Assembly: GCF_018128965.1 (NCBI RefSeq)
Contig: NZ_JAAEDH010000009.1
Coordinates: 1 to 64,000 of the forward strand
DNA: 64,000 nucleotides
Origin: Plastoroseomonas arctica
Lineage (GTDB): Bacteria; Pseudomonadota; Alphaproteobacteria; Acetobacterales; Acetobacteraceae
Reading direction: 5' to 3'
Made by a program: the position numbers and the translations under genes. Shown here one piece after another: positions 25,278-33,937 of the stretch. Every line of letters starts with the position of its first letter. Positions within the stretch are counted from its first letter, which is position 1. A model generated the notes under the pieces. The model ran no database searches, had not been told where the DNA came from, and worked only from the letters and a program-made list of their open reading frames with translations.

Positions 25278-25841
25278 TCAATCCAGCAGATGCGGCTCCA
25301 CCGACCACATGTCCCCGTCCTCGGGTGGTGAGCACAGGATGGGCAGCGCGTTCGGCGTCCGCACATTCGGCTTGTGGCCGAGCGCCTGGCGCAGCGCGCG
25401 GAACAGCGCCCCATGCGCCACCACCAGCGCGAGGCCCGGTTCCGCCGTCGCGCGGTTGATCGCGGCCACCGCGCGCTCGCGCAGCCCGGCGAAGGTCTCA
25501 GCACCCTCGGGCGTGAAGTTCCCGTCGATCCAGTCGTCGTACCAGTCGCCCATCGGCGTGCCTTCCTCGATGCCGAAGGAGACCTCCATCAGGTCGTCAT
25601 CGGTCGAGAGCGGCAGGCCGAGCTTCGCGTTGACGATCTCGGCCGTGCGCAACGCGCGGCCGAGCGGCGAGGCGATGATACGCACGATGTCACGCCCCGG
25701 CATCGCCGCCGCCGCGCGCTCCGCCTGGGCGATGCCGACGGCGTTGAGCGGAATGTCGGTGCGGCCCTGGCTGCGCCCTTCCGCATTCCAGTCCGTCTCG
25801 CCATGGCGGAGGAACCAGAAGGGGACGCGGTTGAGCACCAT
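25278..25841 (-). CDS. Histidine phosphatase family protein
   Basis: 187-residue phosphoglycerate-mutase-like phosphatase. FLRHGETDWN (catalytic His), ASPLGRALRTAE, EVSFGIEEG and VAHGALFRAL give the complete active site. The start overlaps the stop of the glutathione transferase gene (ATGA), so it is coupled to it; a longer N-terminal frame is a shadow of that gene. Substrate unknown. Confidence 0.85.
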   Translation of the reverse strand: MVLNRVPFWFLRHGETDWNAEGRSQGRTDIPLNAVGIAQAERAAAAMPGRDIVRIIASPLGRALRTAEIVNAKLGLPLSTDDDLMEVSFGIEEGTPMGDWYDDWIDGNFTPEGAETFAGLRERAVAAINRATAEPGLALVVAHGALFRALRQALGHKPNVRTPNALPILCSPPEDGDMWSVEPHLLD

Positions 25842-26470
25842 CAGGCCGAGAGCCCTTCCTGTTCCATCATCCGCCGCACCGCCGGGCGCGCCATCATCCG
25901 CTCCATATGCGCGGCGAGCTTGGACGGCAGCGTGAGGCCGGAGCGCTTGCCGCCCCAGTATTCGACGAAGAACAAGGCGGTGTCGGCCACCGAATAGCCC
26001 GACGGCAGCACCCAATCGCCACCCAGCCACTGGCCGTCGACGAGCGTGAAGTACTTGTCCGCCGCCGCCTTGCCGGTCTCGACCACCTTGGGGATGTCGG
26101 CCTCGTTCGGGGTGAAATTGCCTGGGCGATACTGCCGGGTGAAGCCGTAGGGATGGATGGTGCCGGTGAAATAGGCCATCGCCTCGGCCGCGCGCGTCTC
26201 GCCTTCGAGGTCCGTCGGCAGCAGCCCCGCCTCGGGGTTGGACTTCGCGAGCCAGGTGGCGATCGCGGGGTATTCCGTCAGCAGCGTGCCATCCTCGCGC
26301 TTGAGCGCCGGCACCTTCGATTTCGGGTTCACCGCCATGTATTCGGGCTGGTGCTGCGCACCACCTTTGAGGTTGACCAGCGACAGCTCATAGGGCTTGC
26401 CGATCTCCTCGAGGATGATGTGGATGCCGAGCGAACAGGCGCCGGGCGAGTAGAACAAAGTGTTGGTCAT
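25841..26470 (-). CDS. Glutathione S-transferase (beta-class-like)
   Basis: 209 residues. The N-terminal thioredoxin-fold domain begins LFYSPGACSLGIH, with the Cys of beta-class GSTs, and contains KVPAL and the glutathione-binding LLTEYPAIATWLA. The helical C-terminal domain ends in MMARPAVRRMMEQEGL. Cytoplasmic conjugation or peroxide/thiol chemistry is expected. First gene of a two-gene operon with the phosphatase. Confidence 0.88.
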   Translation of the reverse strand: MTNTLFYSPGACSLGIHIILEEIGKPYELSLVNLKGGAQHQPEYMAVNPKSKVPALKREDGTLLTEYPAIATWLAKSNPEAGLLPTDLEGETRAAEAMAYFTGTIHPYGFTRQYRPGNFTPNEADIPKVVETGKAAADKYFTLVDGQWLGGDWVLPSGYSVADTALFFVEYWGGKRSGLTLPSKLAAHMERMMARPAVRRMMEQEGLSA

Positions 26471-26507
26471 GGCGTCCCTCCGCGTTGCCCGCGAAGGCTA
26501 GGCCGCC

Positions 26508-27440
26508 TCAGCAGAACAGGGAAGAGACGGAGGTTTCGTCGCTGATGCGCTTCATCGCCTCAGCGAGCAGCGGGGCGATGGTGAGCTGGCGGATGTTGCG
26601 CGAGATGCGCACCGCCTCGGTCGCCATGATGGAATCCGTCACCGTCATGTTTTCGATCGGCGCAGCGCCGATGCGCGCCACCGCGCCGCCCGAGAGCACG
26701 CCGTGCGTGACATAGACGCCGGCCGATTTAGCCCCTCGGCTGAGCAGCGCCTCGGCCGCGTTGCACAGGGTGCCGCCGGAATCGACGATGTCGTCGACCA
26801 GCAGGCAATGCCGACCCTCGACCTCGCCGATGACGTTCATCACCTCGGACACCCCCGCCCGCGGGCGGCGCTTGTCCACGATGGCGAGGTCGGTGCCCAG
26901 GCGGGATGCAATGGCGCGCGCCCGCACCACGCCGCCGACATCAGGGGAGACGATCATCAGCTCGCGCCCCTGGTAGCGCTCCTGGATGTCGCGCGAGAAC
27001 AGCGGCGCGGCGAAGAGGTTGTCGACGGGGATGTCGAAGAAGCCCTGGATCTGGGCGGCGTGCAGGTCCATCGCGAGCACGCGGTTGGCACCAGCCGCGG
27101 TGATGAGGTTCGCCACCAGCTTGGCCGAGATCGGCGTGCGGGAGCCCGATTTCCGGTCCTGCCTGGCATAACCGAAATATGGGATCACGGCGGTGATGCG
27201 CCTGGCACTCGCGCGGCGCAGCGCGTCGAGCGTGATCAGAAGCTCCATGAGATTGTCGTTCGCGGGATACGACGTGCTCTGAATGACGAACACATCCTCG
27301 CCGCGCACGTTCTCATGGATCTCGACGAAGATCTCCATGTCGGCGAAGCGACGCACGGAGGCGTTGGTCAGCGGCAGTCCCAGCGATGCGGCCACCGCCT
27401 CGGCCAGGGGGCGGTTGCTGTTGCAGGCCACGATCTTCAT
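26508..27440 (-). CDS. prs: Ribose-phosphate pyrophosphokinase
   Basis: 310 residues, making PRPP from ribose-5-phosphate and ATP for nucleotide, histidine and tryptophan synthesis. Landmarks: [44 protein letters not shown] and the PRPP loop [10 protein letters not shown]. The start MKIVACNSN matches the family; a long upstream extension is rejected. Immediately upstream, on the opposite strand, lies a 26-bp tandem repeat array. Confidence 0.95.
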   Translation of the reverse strand: MKIVACNSNRPLAEAVAASLGLPLTNASVRRFADMEIFVEIHENVRGEDVFVIQSTSYPANDNLMELLITLDALRRASARRITAVIPYFGYARQDRKSGSRTPISAKLVANLITAAGANRVLAMDLHAAQIQGFFDIPVDNLFAAPLFSRDIQERYQGRELMIVSPDVGGVVRARAIASRLGTDLAIVDKRRPRAGVSEVMNVIGEVEGRHCLLVDDIVDSGGTLCNAAEALLSRGAKSAGVYVTHGVLSGGAVARIGAAPIENMTVTDSIMATEAVRISRNIRQLTIAPLLAEAMKRISDETSVSSLFC

Positions 27441-27521
27441 GCGGGCAAGGCTCCACAGCCAGCGCGCCGGGGGTCGCGCGCGACGGCTGCATAGCAATGT
27501 GACCATCGCGTGTAAATCGCA

Positions 27522-27620
27522 AGCCGCGCCCTTGCGCGATGATCCCGAGCCGCGCCCTTGCGCGATGATCCCGAGCCGCGCCCTTGCGAGATGTTCCCGA
27601 AGCCGCGCCCTTGCGCGAGG
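27522..27620. repeat. Four tandem 26-bp repeats upstream of prs and the 20-residue-repeat gene
   Basis: Units start at 27522, 27548, 27574 and 27601, each AGCCGCGCCCTTGCG(C/A)GATG(A/T)TCCCG; the first two are identical and the last is truncated. The array lies in the divergent region between prs and the gene at 27667. It shares the period of the array at 1575 but not its sequence. Confidence 0.85.
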
Positions 27621-27666
27621 ACCGCCGCTCATGGCGAACTCCGCCGCAGCCACGGAGACCCACGCC

Positions 27667-28101
27667 ATGCGCCGCCTGCTCCTCGCCTTGCTCCTGCTGC
27701 TACCCTGGGCCGCGCATGCGCAGCCCACGCAGTTCCGTGACCCGCAGGGCCGCGCCACGGGGCGGGCCGAGACCCGCGGCAACACGACCACCTTCTACGA
27801 CCTCACCGGCCGCATGACCGGGCGGAGCGAGCGCAGCGGCACGACGATCCGCCATTTCGACGCGCAGGGCCGCGCCACCGGCCGCTCCGAGGTGCGCGGC
27901 GGCACCACCACGAGCTTCGACGCGCAGAACCGCCCGACCGGCCGGGTGGAGCTGCGCGGCGGCGACGCCACGCGCTACGACCCGCAGAACCGCGTCGTCG
28001 GCCGCATCGAGCGCCGCGGCGACACGGCCCGCTACCGCGACGCGCAGGGCCGCGATGAGGGCGAGGCGCGCGGCCCCGCGGCGATGACGGGCATGCGCTG
28101 A
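27667..28101 (+). CDS. Secreted protein of 20-residue YD-like repeats
   Basis: 144 residues: a signal peptide ([12 protein letters not shown]) and then five tandem repeats of about 20 residues with the pattern (F/Y)DxQxRxTGRxExRGxTTx, about 60 bp each in DNA. The repeats resemble short YD/RHS-like beta-strand repeats, but no core domain is present. Arginine-rich, probably periplasmic or surface associated; function unknown. The ATG at 27667 is chosen (GGAG 10 bp upstream, directly starts the signal peptide); 27631 is an alternative. Confidence 0.65.
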   Translation: MRRLLLALLLLLPWAAHAQPTQFRDPQGRATGRAETRGNTTTFYDLTGRMTGRSERSGTTIRHFDAQGRATGRSEVRGGTTTSFDAQNRPTGRVELRGGDATRYDPQNRVVGRIERRGDTARYRDAQGRDEGEARGPAAMTGMR

Positions 28102-28104
28102 ACC

Positions 28105-28194
28105 ATGCCGCCGATCCACGTCCTCTCGCGCATCGCGCTGATCCTCGCCTGCGTGGTCGCAGTGGTGCAACTGGTGGTGGTCGCGCTGCGCTGA
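28105..28194 (+). CDS. Candidate 29-residue single-span membrane microprotein
   Basis: A frame beginning MPPIHVLSRIALILACVVAV and ending VVVALR forms one convincing transmembrane helix with positive flanks. It starts 3 bp after the repeat-protein stop, so it could be cotranslated with it. No clear ribosome-binding site and no known family; it could be chance in GC-rich DNA. Confidence 0.35.
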   Translation: MPPIHVLSRIALILACVVAVVQLVVVALR

Positions 28195-28269
28195 GCGCGT
28201 CGCCCGCCATCATCCTTGCCGCCCGCCTGCGGCGTGGCCAGTCTGGTCCAAATTGCGGGAGGCAGGGCG

Positions 28270-29166
28270 ATGCGCGTCGGTGTGATCGGGATGGGCAGCA
28301 TGGGCATGGGTGCCGCGCTTTCGCTGCTCAAGGCGGGTCACACGGTGACCGGCTGCGACATGCGCGAGGCCGCGCGGGCCGAGTTCGCCGCCGCCGGCGG
28401 TGCCGCAATCGCCAGCGCGGCCGAGCTTCCCAAGGGCACCGAGGCGCTGCTCCTCCTCGTCGTCAATGCGCAGCAGACCGAAGCGGCGATCTTCGGGGAG
28501 TCCGGCGCGGCCGCGCACCTGGCACCCGGCGCGGTGGTGATCTCGTCGGCCACCATGGCACCCGACAGCGCCCGCGCCCTGGCCTCGCGCGCCGAGGCGC
28601 TGGGCCTGCTTTGGCTCGACGCCCCGGTCTCCGGCGGCGCAGCCAAGGCGCGGGAGGGCGCGATGACGGTCATGGCCAGCGGCAGTGCGGCCGCGTTCGA
28701 CGCCGCGCAGCCGGTGCTCGACGCCATCGCCACCAAGGTGTGGCGCCTGGGCGACGCGGTCGGCATCGGCGCGACGGTGAAGGTGGTGCACCAGCTTCTC
28801 GCCGGCGTGCACATCGCAGTCGCCGCCGAGGCCATGGCACTCGGCATCCGCGCCGGCGCCAATCCGCAGGCGCTCTACGACGTGGTGACGAGTGCGGCGG
28901 GCAATTCGTGGATGTTCGAGAACCGCATGGCCCGCGTGCTCACCGGCGACGACGCGCCGCGCAGCGCGGTCGACATCTTCATCAAGGATCTGGGCCTGGT
29001 CACCGACATGGCGCGCAGCCTCGATTTCCCGGTGCCACTCGCCGCCCAGGCGCAGCAGCTGTTCACCGCGGCTCGCGCGATGGGCCAGGGCCAGAAGGAT
29101 GATGGCTTCGTGATCCGGGTCTGGCAGGCGCTCACCGGCATCAAGCTGCCGGGTGATGCGCCGTGA
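28270..29166 (+). CDS. L-threonate dehydrogenase-like (LtnD/3-HIBADH family)
   Basis: 298-residue beta-hydroxyacid dehydrogenase: NAD-binding GVIGMGSMGMG at the start, DAPVSGG substrate motif near residue 118 and the catalytic lysine in KVVHQLLAGVHIA. The LLAGVHIA extension is a feature of the LtnD (L-threonate dehydrogenase) branch of four-carbon acid sugar catabolism, though LtnD's usual kinase/isomerase partners are not adjacent, so only the family is certain. Start set by GCAGGGCG before the ATG. It overlaps the next gene by 4 bases. Confidence 0.82.
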   Translation: MRVGVIGMGSMGMGAALSLLKAGHTVTGCDMREAARAEFAAAGGAAIASAAELPKGTEALLLLVVNAQQTEAAIFGESGAAAHLAPGAVVISSATMAPDSARALASRAEALGLLWLDAPVSGGAAKAREGAMTVMASGSAAAFDAAQPVLDAIATKVWRLGDAVGIGATVKVVHQLLAGVHIAVAAEAMALGIRAGANPQALYDVVTSAAGNSWMFENRMARVLTGDDAPRSAVDIFIKDLGLVTDMARSLDFPVPLAAQAQQLFTAARAMGQGQKDDGFVIRVWQALTGIKLPGDAP

Positions 29167-29822
29167 AGCGGAGGCTGCTCGCGCTGCTGCTCCTCGCGGC
29201 GCCGGCGGGGGCGCAGGACTGGGATCCACCCGGCCCGCCCGGCGAAACCTGCGTCCCCTATGATGATCGCTACAGCGCGGCCCCGCTGTTCCGCATACGC
29301 GTCGCCCGCCAGAATCTTTTCGACCAGGCCCGCCTTTGCCCCGCCACCGGCGATTGCCCCTGGCGCCGCGCCGGCTACCTGGTGGTCGGCGACACGGTGC
29401 TGGCCAGCGCGCCCAGGCGCGGATTCCGCTGCGCCTACTTCGGCACCCGGCGCGGGACGCTCATCACCGGCTTCCTGCCCGAGGCGGCTCTGGCGCCGGA
29501 GCCCGAGGCCCCCGCGGTCGACGCGGCCTTCCTGCGCGGCCGGTGGAACGGCTTTGACGGCATGTCCCATGTCACCTTCGCCGGCGGCGACGCTGCGCTG
29601 CGCATCACCGGCGAGGCGTTCTGGCGCGGCTTCACGACCGTGAACTACGGCGAGCTCGACTCACCCGTGCAGCTCGAACCAAGCCGCTTCACCGCGCATG
29701 AACCGATCGCCGAGTGCACCGTCACCGGCACCCGCCGCGGCCCCTACCTGGTGCTGCGCGACAACAACCAGTGCGGCGGACACAATGTCCGCTTCTACGG
29801 GATCTTCATGCGTCAGCGCTGA
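29163..29822 (+). CDS. Secreted cysteine-containing protein of unknown function
   Basis: 219 residues with a signal peptide (LLALLLLAAPAGAQ) and a mature part with seven cysteines, suggesting disulfides in the periplasm. The first half (VARQNLFDQARLCPATGDCPWRRAGYLVVGD) resembles small SH3-like segments; the second half is predicted beta-rich (ending NQCGGHNVRFYGIFM). No family recognised. GTG start overlapping the upstream TGA. The 3' end overlaps the convergent amidase gene by 17 bp. Confidence 0.65.
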   Translation: MKRRLLALLLLAAPAGAQDWDPPGPPGETCVPYDDRYSAAPLFRIRVARQNLFDQARLCPATGDCPWRRAGYLVVGDTVLASAPRRGFRCAYFGTRRGTLITGFLPEAALAPEPEAPAVDAAFLRGRWNGFDGMSHVTFAGGDAALRITGEAFWRGFTTVNYGELDSPVQLEPSRFTAHEPIAECTVTGTRRGPYLVLRDNNQCGGHNVRFYGIFMRQR

Positions 29823-31155
29823 GCGCCGCCTCGACGCCGGCCGCCACCTGGAACAGCGCGCCGTCGCCGCCGTGCTCGCCCATCAGCATCAGCCCGACAG
29901 GCGCCTCGCCGGCCACGTGGCAGGGCAGGCTGATCGCACAGCGGTCGAGGAAATTCGCCACACTCGGGTTGCGCAGCAGCGCCATGTTGATCCGGTTGTA
30001 GGCGCTCTCCTCCGCCACCTCGGCGATGCGCGGCGGCACCATCGGCACGGTCGGGCATATCACCGCGTCGAAGGGGGCGGTGCGGATCGCGGCCTGCGCG
30101 ATGATCCGCGCGCGGTCGGCGCGCAGCGTGATGTAGTCGGCCGCGCGCATGCCCTCCCCCCGCATGATCCGGGCGAGGATGCGCGGATCGTACCCGTCCC
30201 CCTTCTCGGCGATCAGCGCGCGGTGCCAGGTCCAGGCCTCGCTGACCGCAAAGCCGCCCGTCGCATTCGCGGCCGGGATGTCCGCGAGGCCGCGCCATTC
30301 GAACTCCTCGATGCGCGCGCCGGCCGCCGAAAGCCGCGTCAGCGCGCGGGAGAACACGGCGCCCACCGTCGCGTCGAGCCCGTCGGTGAGGTAGGTGCCG
30401 CGCGGCAGCCCGAGCCGCAGCCCGGCCAGCGGGCGCGCGATGGGCGGCAGCGGATCCTCGCCACCCGCCATCAGCGCATCGACCAGCGCGCAATCGGCGA
30501 CGCTGCGCGCCAGCGGACCGATCGAATCGAGCGTCGGCGACAGCGGCAGCACGCCCGTGAGCGGCACTCGCTTCGCGGTCGGCTTCCATCCCACCACGCC
30601 GTTCAGCGCGGCCGGGATGCGGCAGGACCCGCCGGTGTCGCTGCCCAGGGCTGCGAAGCCCATCCCATCGGCCACCGCGACCCCGGCCCCGGAGGAGGAG
30701 CCGCCCGGGAGCCGCCGCGAGGCGCGGTCCCACGGGCTCGCCGGCGTGCCGTAATGCGGGTTCACGCCGAGCCCGGTGAAGGCGAACTCCGTCATGTTGG
30801 TGCGCCCGAGCACCACCAGGCCGGCGCGGACCAGGCGCTGCACGCAGGGCGCGGTGGCCTTGGCCGGCGCCGCGTCGAGCAGCACCGCCGAGCCTGCCGC
30901 GGTGACCTCCCCGGCCTCGTCGAACAGATCCTTCACGCTGATCGGGATGCCCGCGAGCGCGGAGGGCGCACGCCCCGCGGCCCGCAGCGCATCCATCGCC
31001 CGCGCCGTGGCCCGCGCGCTTTCGGCATGGACCTTGATGAAGGCGAGCGCCCCCTCCCCGGCCGGATCCGCGATGCGGTCCAGCGCCTGGTCGACCAGGG
31101 CTTCGGCGCTGACGCGGCCTTCGGCCAACGCTCGGGCGAGATCGATCATCGTCAC
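29806..31155 (-). CDS. Amidase-signature family hydrolase
   Basis: 449 residues. The Ser-cisSer-Lys triad is visible: K75 in ISVKD, the cis-Ser in GGSSSG (151-156) and the nucleophile in GSDTGGS (171-177). Closest in type to amidases/AtzF-like enzymes acting on small amides; substrate unknown. It overlaps the aldo/keto reductase by 4 bases and belongs to the minus-strand run of three genes from 32913 down to 29806. Confidence 0.88.
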   Translation of the reverse strand: MTMIDLARALAEGRVSAEALVDQALDRIADPAGEGALAFIKVHAESARATARAMDALRAAGRAPSALAGIPISVKDLFDEAGEVTAAGSAVLLDAAPAKATAPCVQRLVRAGLVVLGRTNMTEFAFTGLGVNPHYGTPASPWDRASRRLPGGSSSGAGVAVADGMGFAALGSDTGGSCRIPAALNGVVGWKPTAKRVPLTGVLPLSPTLDSIGPLARSVADCALVDALMAGGEDPLPPIARPLAGLRLGLPRGTYLTDGLDATVGAVFSRALTRLSAAGARIEEFEWRGLADIPAANATGGFAVSEAWTWHRALIAEKGDGYDPRILARIMRGEGMRAADYITLRADRARIIAQAAIRTAPFDAVICPTVPMVPPRIAEVAEESAYNRINMALLRNPSVANFLDRCAISLPCHVAGEAPVGLMLMGEHGGDGALFQVAAGVEAALSADA

Positions 31156-31985
31156 AGCATCGCCAGCCCGCGCTTGCGCGACGGCGGCGCAAAGGCCTCG
31201 TCCAGCGCGGCGAGGTCCTCATCATCGAGCACCAGCGCGGCGGCCGCCGCATTCTCCCGCACATGCGCCGCATCGCTGGCCTTCGGAATGGCCATGACCC
31301 CGCCGCTGCGAATGGCCCAGGCGAGTGCGACCTGCGCCGCACTCCGCCCATGGCGCGCGGCCACGGCCATGAGCGCCGGCACCCGCAATAGCCGCCCGCC
31401 CTGTCCCACCGGCGAATAGGCCATCACCGGCATGCTGTGCCTGGCGCAGAACGGCAGCAGGTCGAACTCGATGCCGCGATTCTCGAGGCTGTAGAGCACC
31501 TGGTCCGTGGCACATCCCGGCAGCGCCGCGCCCAGCTCCTCCAGATCATCGACGTCACAATTGGAGACACCCCAGCGCGCGATCTTGCCGGCCTGGACCA
31601 GCGCCTCGAACCCCGCGACCGTCTCGGCGAGCGGCACCGCGCCGCGCCAGTGCAGCAGGTACAGGTCGATGCTCTCCACGCGCATCCGCTTCAGGCTGCG
31701 CTCGCACGCCGCGACCACGCCGCTGCGCGAGGCATTGTGCGGATAGACCTTGCTGACGATGAAGGCATCCGCGCGCCGCCCATCGACGGCGTCGCCCACC
31801 ACCTCCTCGGCCGCGCCATCGGCGTACATCTCGGCGGTGTCGATCACCGTCATGCCCAGATCGAGCCCGAGGCGCAGGGCATCAGCCTCGCGCGCGCGCG
31901 AGGCTCCGTCCTCGCCCATGTGCCAGGTGCCCTGCCCCAGCGCGGGCACCGACACACCGCCGGGGAAGCTGATGCGCGGGATCAT
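31152..31985 (-). CDS. Aldo/keto reductase
   Basis: 277-residue NADPH-dependent reductase with the complete catalytic tetrad: D49 and Y54 (DTAEMYADG), K79 (VSKVY) and H112 (LLHWRG). The C-terminal GGVMAIPKASDAAHVREN cofactor segment is typical. Middle gene of a BKACE/AKR/amidase operon, which suggests a catabolic pathway for an amino- or keto-acid-type compound. The start MIPRIS leaves a 1-bp gap to the upstream stop. Confidence 0.9.
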   Translation of the reverse strand: MIPRISFPGGVSVPALGQGTWHMGEDGASRAREADALRLGLDLGMTVIDTAEMYADGAAEEVVGDAVDGRRADAFIVSKVYPHNASRSGVVAACERSLKRMRVESIDLYLLHWRGAVPLAETVAGFEALVQAGKIARWGVSNCDVDDLEELGAALPGCATDQVLYSLENRGIEFDLLPFCARHSMPVMAYSPVGQGGRLLRVPALMAVAARHGRSAAQVALAWAIRSGGVMAIPKASDAAHVRENAAAAALVLDDEDLAALDEAFAPPSRKRGLAML

Positions 31986-31986
31986 C

Positions 31987-32913
31987 TCAGAACCCCACCA
32001 GGTCGCCGCCCTTGAGCGCGAGCATCGCCCGCGCCTCGGCCGGCGTGGCGATCTCGAGCGAGAGCTCCTCCAGGATGCGCCGGATTTTTGCCACCTGCTC
32101 CGCATTCGACTTCGCCGCGACACCTTTCCCCAGCCAAAGGCTGTCCTCCAGCCCCACGCGGACATTGCCGCCCAGCATCCCCGCCATGGTCGTGAACGGC
32201 ATCTGGTGGCGCCCGGCCGCGAGCACCGACCAGACATACTGGTCGCCGAACAGCCGTTCCGCCGTCTCCTTCATGAACATCAGGTTGCGCGGCTCCGCCC
32301 CGATGCCGCCCAGGATGCCGAAGATGGTCTGCACGAAGAGCGGCCCCTCGACGACGCCGCGATCGAGCATGTGGGCCAGGTTGTACAGGTGCCCCACATC
32401 GTAGCATTCGAACTCGAACCGCGTGCCGTGCGCCTTGCCCAGCCGCTCCACCACCTGCTCTATATCCTGGAAGGTATTGCGGAAAATGTAGTTGGTCGTG
32501 TTCTCCAGATACGGCTTCTCCCAGGCGTGCTTCCAGGTCTTCACCCGTGCCGCGCTGGGCGCGATGTTGAAGTTCATGCTGCCCATGTTGAGGCTGCACA
32601 TCTCGGGCTTGGCCAGCAGCGGCGCGGCCAGGCGCTCGTCCAGCGTCATCCCCAGGCCGCCGCCGGTGGTGATGTTGATCACCGCGTCGGTGGACTGCTT
32701 GATGGTCGGCAGGAACTGCATGAACACGGCCGGGTCCGGCGTGGGGCTGCCATCCTCGGGGTTGCGCGCGTGCAGGTGCAGGATCGCGGCCCCGGCCTCG
32801 GCGGCGGCGATGGCCTGCTCGGCGATCTGCTGCGGGGTGATGGGCAGGTGGTCGCTCATGGAGGGCGTGTGGATGGCGCCGGTCACGGCGCAGCTGATGA
32901 TGATCTTGGCCAT
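31987..32913 (-). CDS. Beta-keto acid cleavage enzyme (BKACE, DUF849)
   Basis: 308-residue TIM-barrel zinc enzyme of the family that condenses a beta-keto acid with acetyl-CoA and cleaves it (prototype Kce, 3-keto-5-aminohexanoate cleavage). The metal ligands H46 and H48 lie in ILHLHAR, followed by the ITTGGG loop and the MFSLNMG-like CSLNMGSMNF. The family covers many keto acids, so specificity is open. The start MAKIIIS is preferred over an 18-residue extension. Divergent from the panE-like gene with 91 bp between. Confidence 0.88.
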   Translation of the reverse strand: MAKIIISCAVTGAIHTPSMSDHLPITPQQIAEQAIAAAEAGAAILHLHARNPEDGSPTPDPAVFMQFLPTIKQSTDAVINITTGGGLGMTLDERLAAPLLAKPEMCSLNMGSMNFNIAPSAARVKTWKHAWEKPYLENTTNYIFRNTFQDIEQVVERLGKAHGTRFEFECYDVGHLYNLAHMLDRGVVEGPLFVQTIFGILGGIGAEPRNLMFMKETAERLFGDQYVWSVLAAGRHQMPFTTMAGMLGGNVRVGLEDSLWLGKGVAAKSNAEQVAKIRRILEELSLEIATPAEARAMLALKGGDLVGF

Positions 32914-33004
32914 GGTGCGTCTCCCTGTCGGCGCGATCCTGCCGCTGCCACGGCTTGGCCGCAACACGTCTGCCGCCTAGCCTTGCGGCAAAGGAGTTGA
33001 TTCC

Positions 33005-33928
33005 ATGCGCATCCTGGTCCTCGGCGCCGGCGCCCTCGGCGGCTATTTCGGTGCGCGGCTGATCGAGGCCGGCGCGGAGGTGGCCTTCCTGGTGCGGCCC
33101 GCGCGCGCGTCCCTGCTGGCGGACCAGGGGCTGCGCATCGACAGCCCCTTCGGCGCCTTCCACCGCCCGGTCACCACGCTGACCGCGGCCACCCCGGGCT
33201 GGGACGTCATCCTGCTCGCCTGCAAGGCGTATGACCTGGAGGCGGCCATGGCTGCGATTCGACCGGCGGTTGGTGCTGACACCGCCATCCTGCCGGTGCT
33301 CAACGGCCTCGCGCATATCGAGACGCTGACGGAAATCGTCGGCGCGCCGCATGTGCTGGGTGGGCTCGCGAAGATCCAGGCGACGCTGACGCCCGAAGGG
33401 GCGATCCGCCACCTCAACGACTGGCGGTACATCACCTTCGGCGAGCTCGATGGCACCCTCTCGCCGCGCGTCCTCGCGCTGCGCGACGCCTTCGCCGCCG
33501 CTCCCGGCGTGGTCGCCGAGGCCGTGCCGGACGTGATGGCGCGGCTTTGGGAGAAGCTCACCCATCTGGGCACCAGCGCGATGGCCACCGTGCTCATGCG
33601 CGCGAATGTCGGCGAGATCGCGCGCAGCCCCGGCGGGGTGGCGCTGATGGCGCGCATCCTGGAGCGCAACATCGCCATCGCCGCGCATCACGGCCACCCC
33701 GTCCGCCCCGGCTTCCTCGCCGAATACACGCAGGTCTTCTCCGACCCGGCCAGCCAATACGCGGCCTCGATGCTGCGCGACATCGAGGGCGGAAACCGCA
33801 TCGAGGCGGACCACATCCTGGGCTTCCTGTTCGACGCGGCGCGCCGCGCCGGAGTGCCCGACGAACTGCACGAGGCGGCCTTCATCCACGCCAAGGCCTA
33901 TGAGCAGCGTCGCGCCGCTGGGCGCTGA
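33005..33928 (+). CDS. Ketopantoate reductase-family protein (PanE/ApbA-like)
   Basis: 307 residues. The NADP-binding LVLGAGALGGYFGARL starts the protein; ACKAYD and a C-terminal domain with ILERNIAIA and SQYASML-type SQYAASMLRDI segment (Ser/Glu region of the family) follow. Many PanE paralogues are not pantothenate enzymes and act on other keto acids; the adjacent BKACE operon makes that plausible. Single gene with an AAGGAG-like site upstream. Confidence 0.85.
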   Translation: MRILVLGAGALGGYFGARLIEAGAEVAFLVRPARASLLADQGLRIDSPFGAFHRPVTTLTAATPGWDVILLACKAYDLEAAMAAIRPAVGADTAILPVLNGLAHIETLTEIVGAPHVLGGLAKIQATLTPEGAIRHLNDWRYITFGELDGTLSPRVLALRDAFAAAPGVVAEAVPDVMARLWEKLTHLGTSAMATVLMRANVGEIARSPGGVALMARILERNIAIAAHHGHPVRPGFLAEYTQVFSDPASQYAASMLRDIEGGNRIEADHILGFLFDAARRAGVPDELHEAAFIHAKAYEQRRAAGR

Positions 33929-33937
33929 GGCCCTGGC

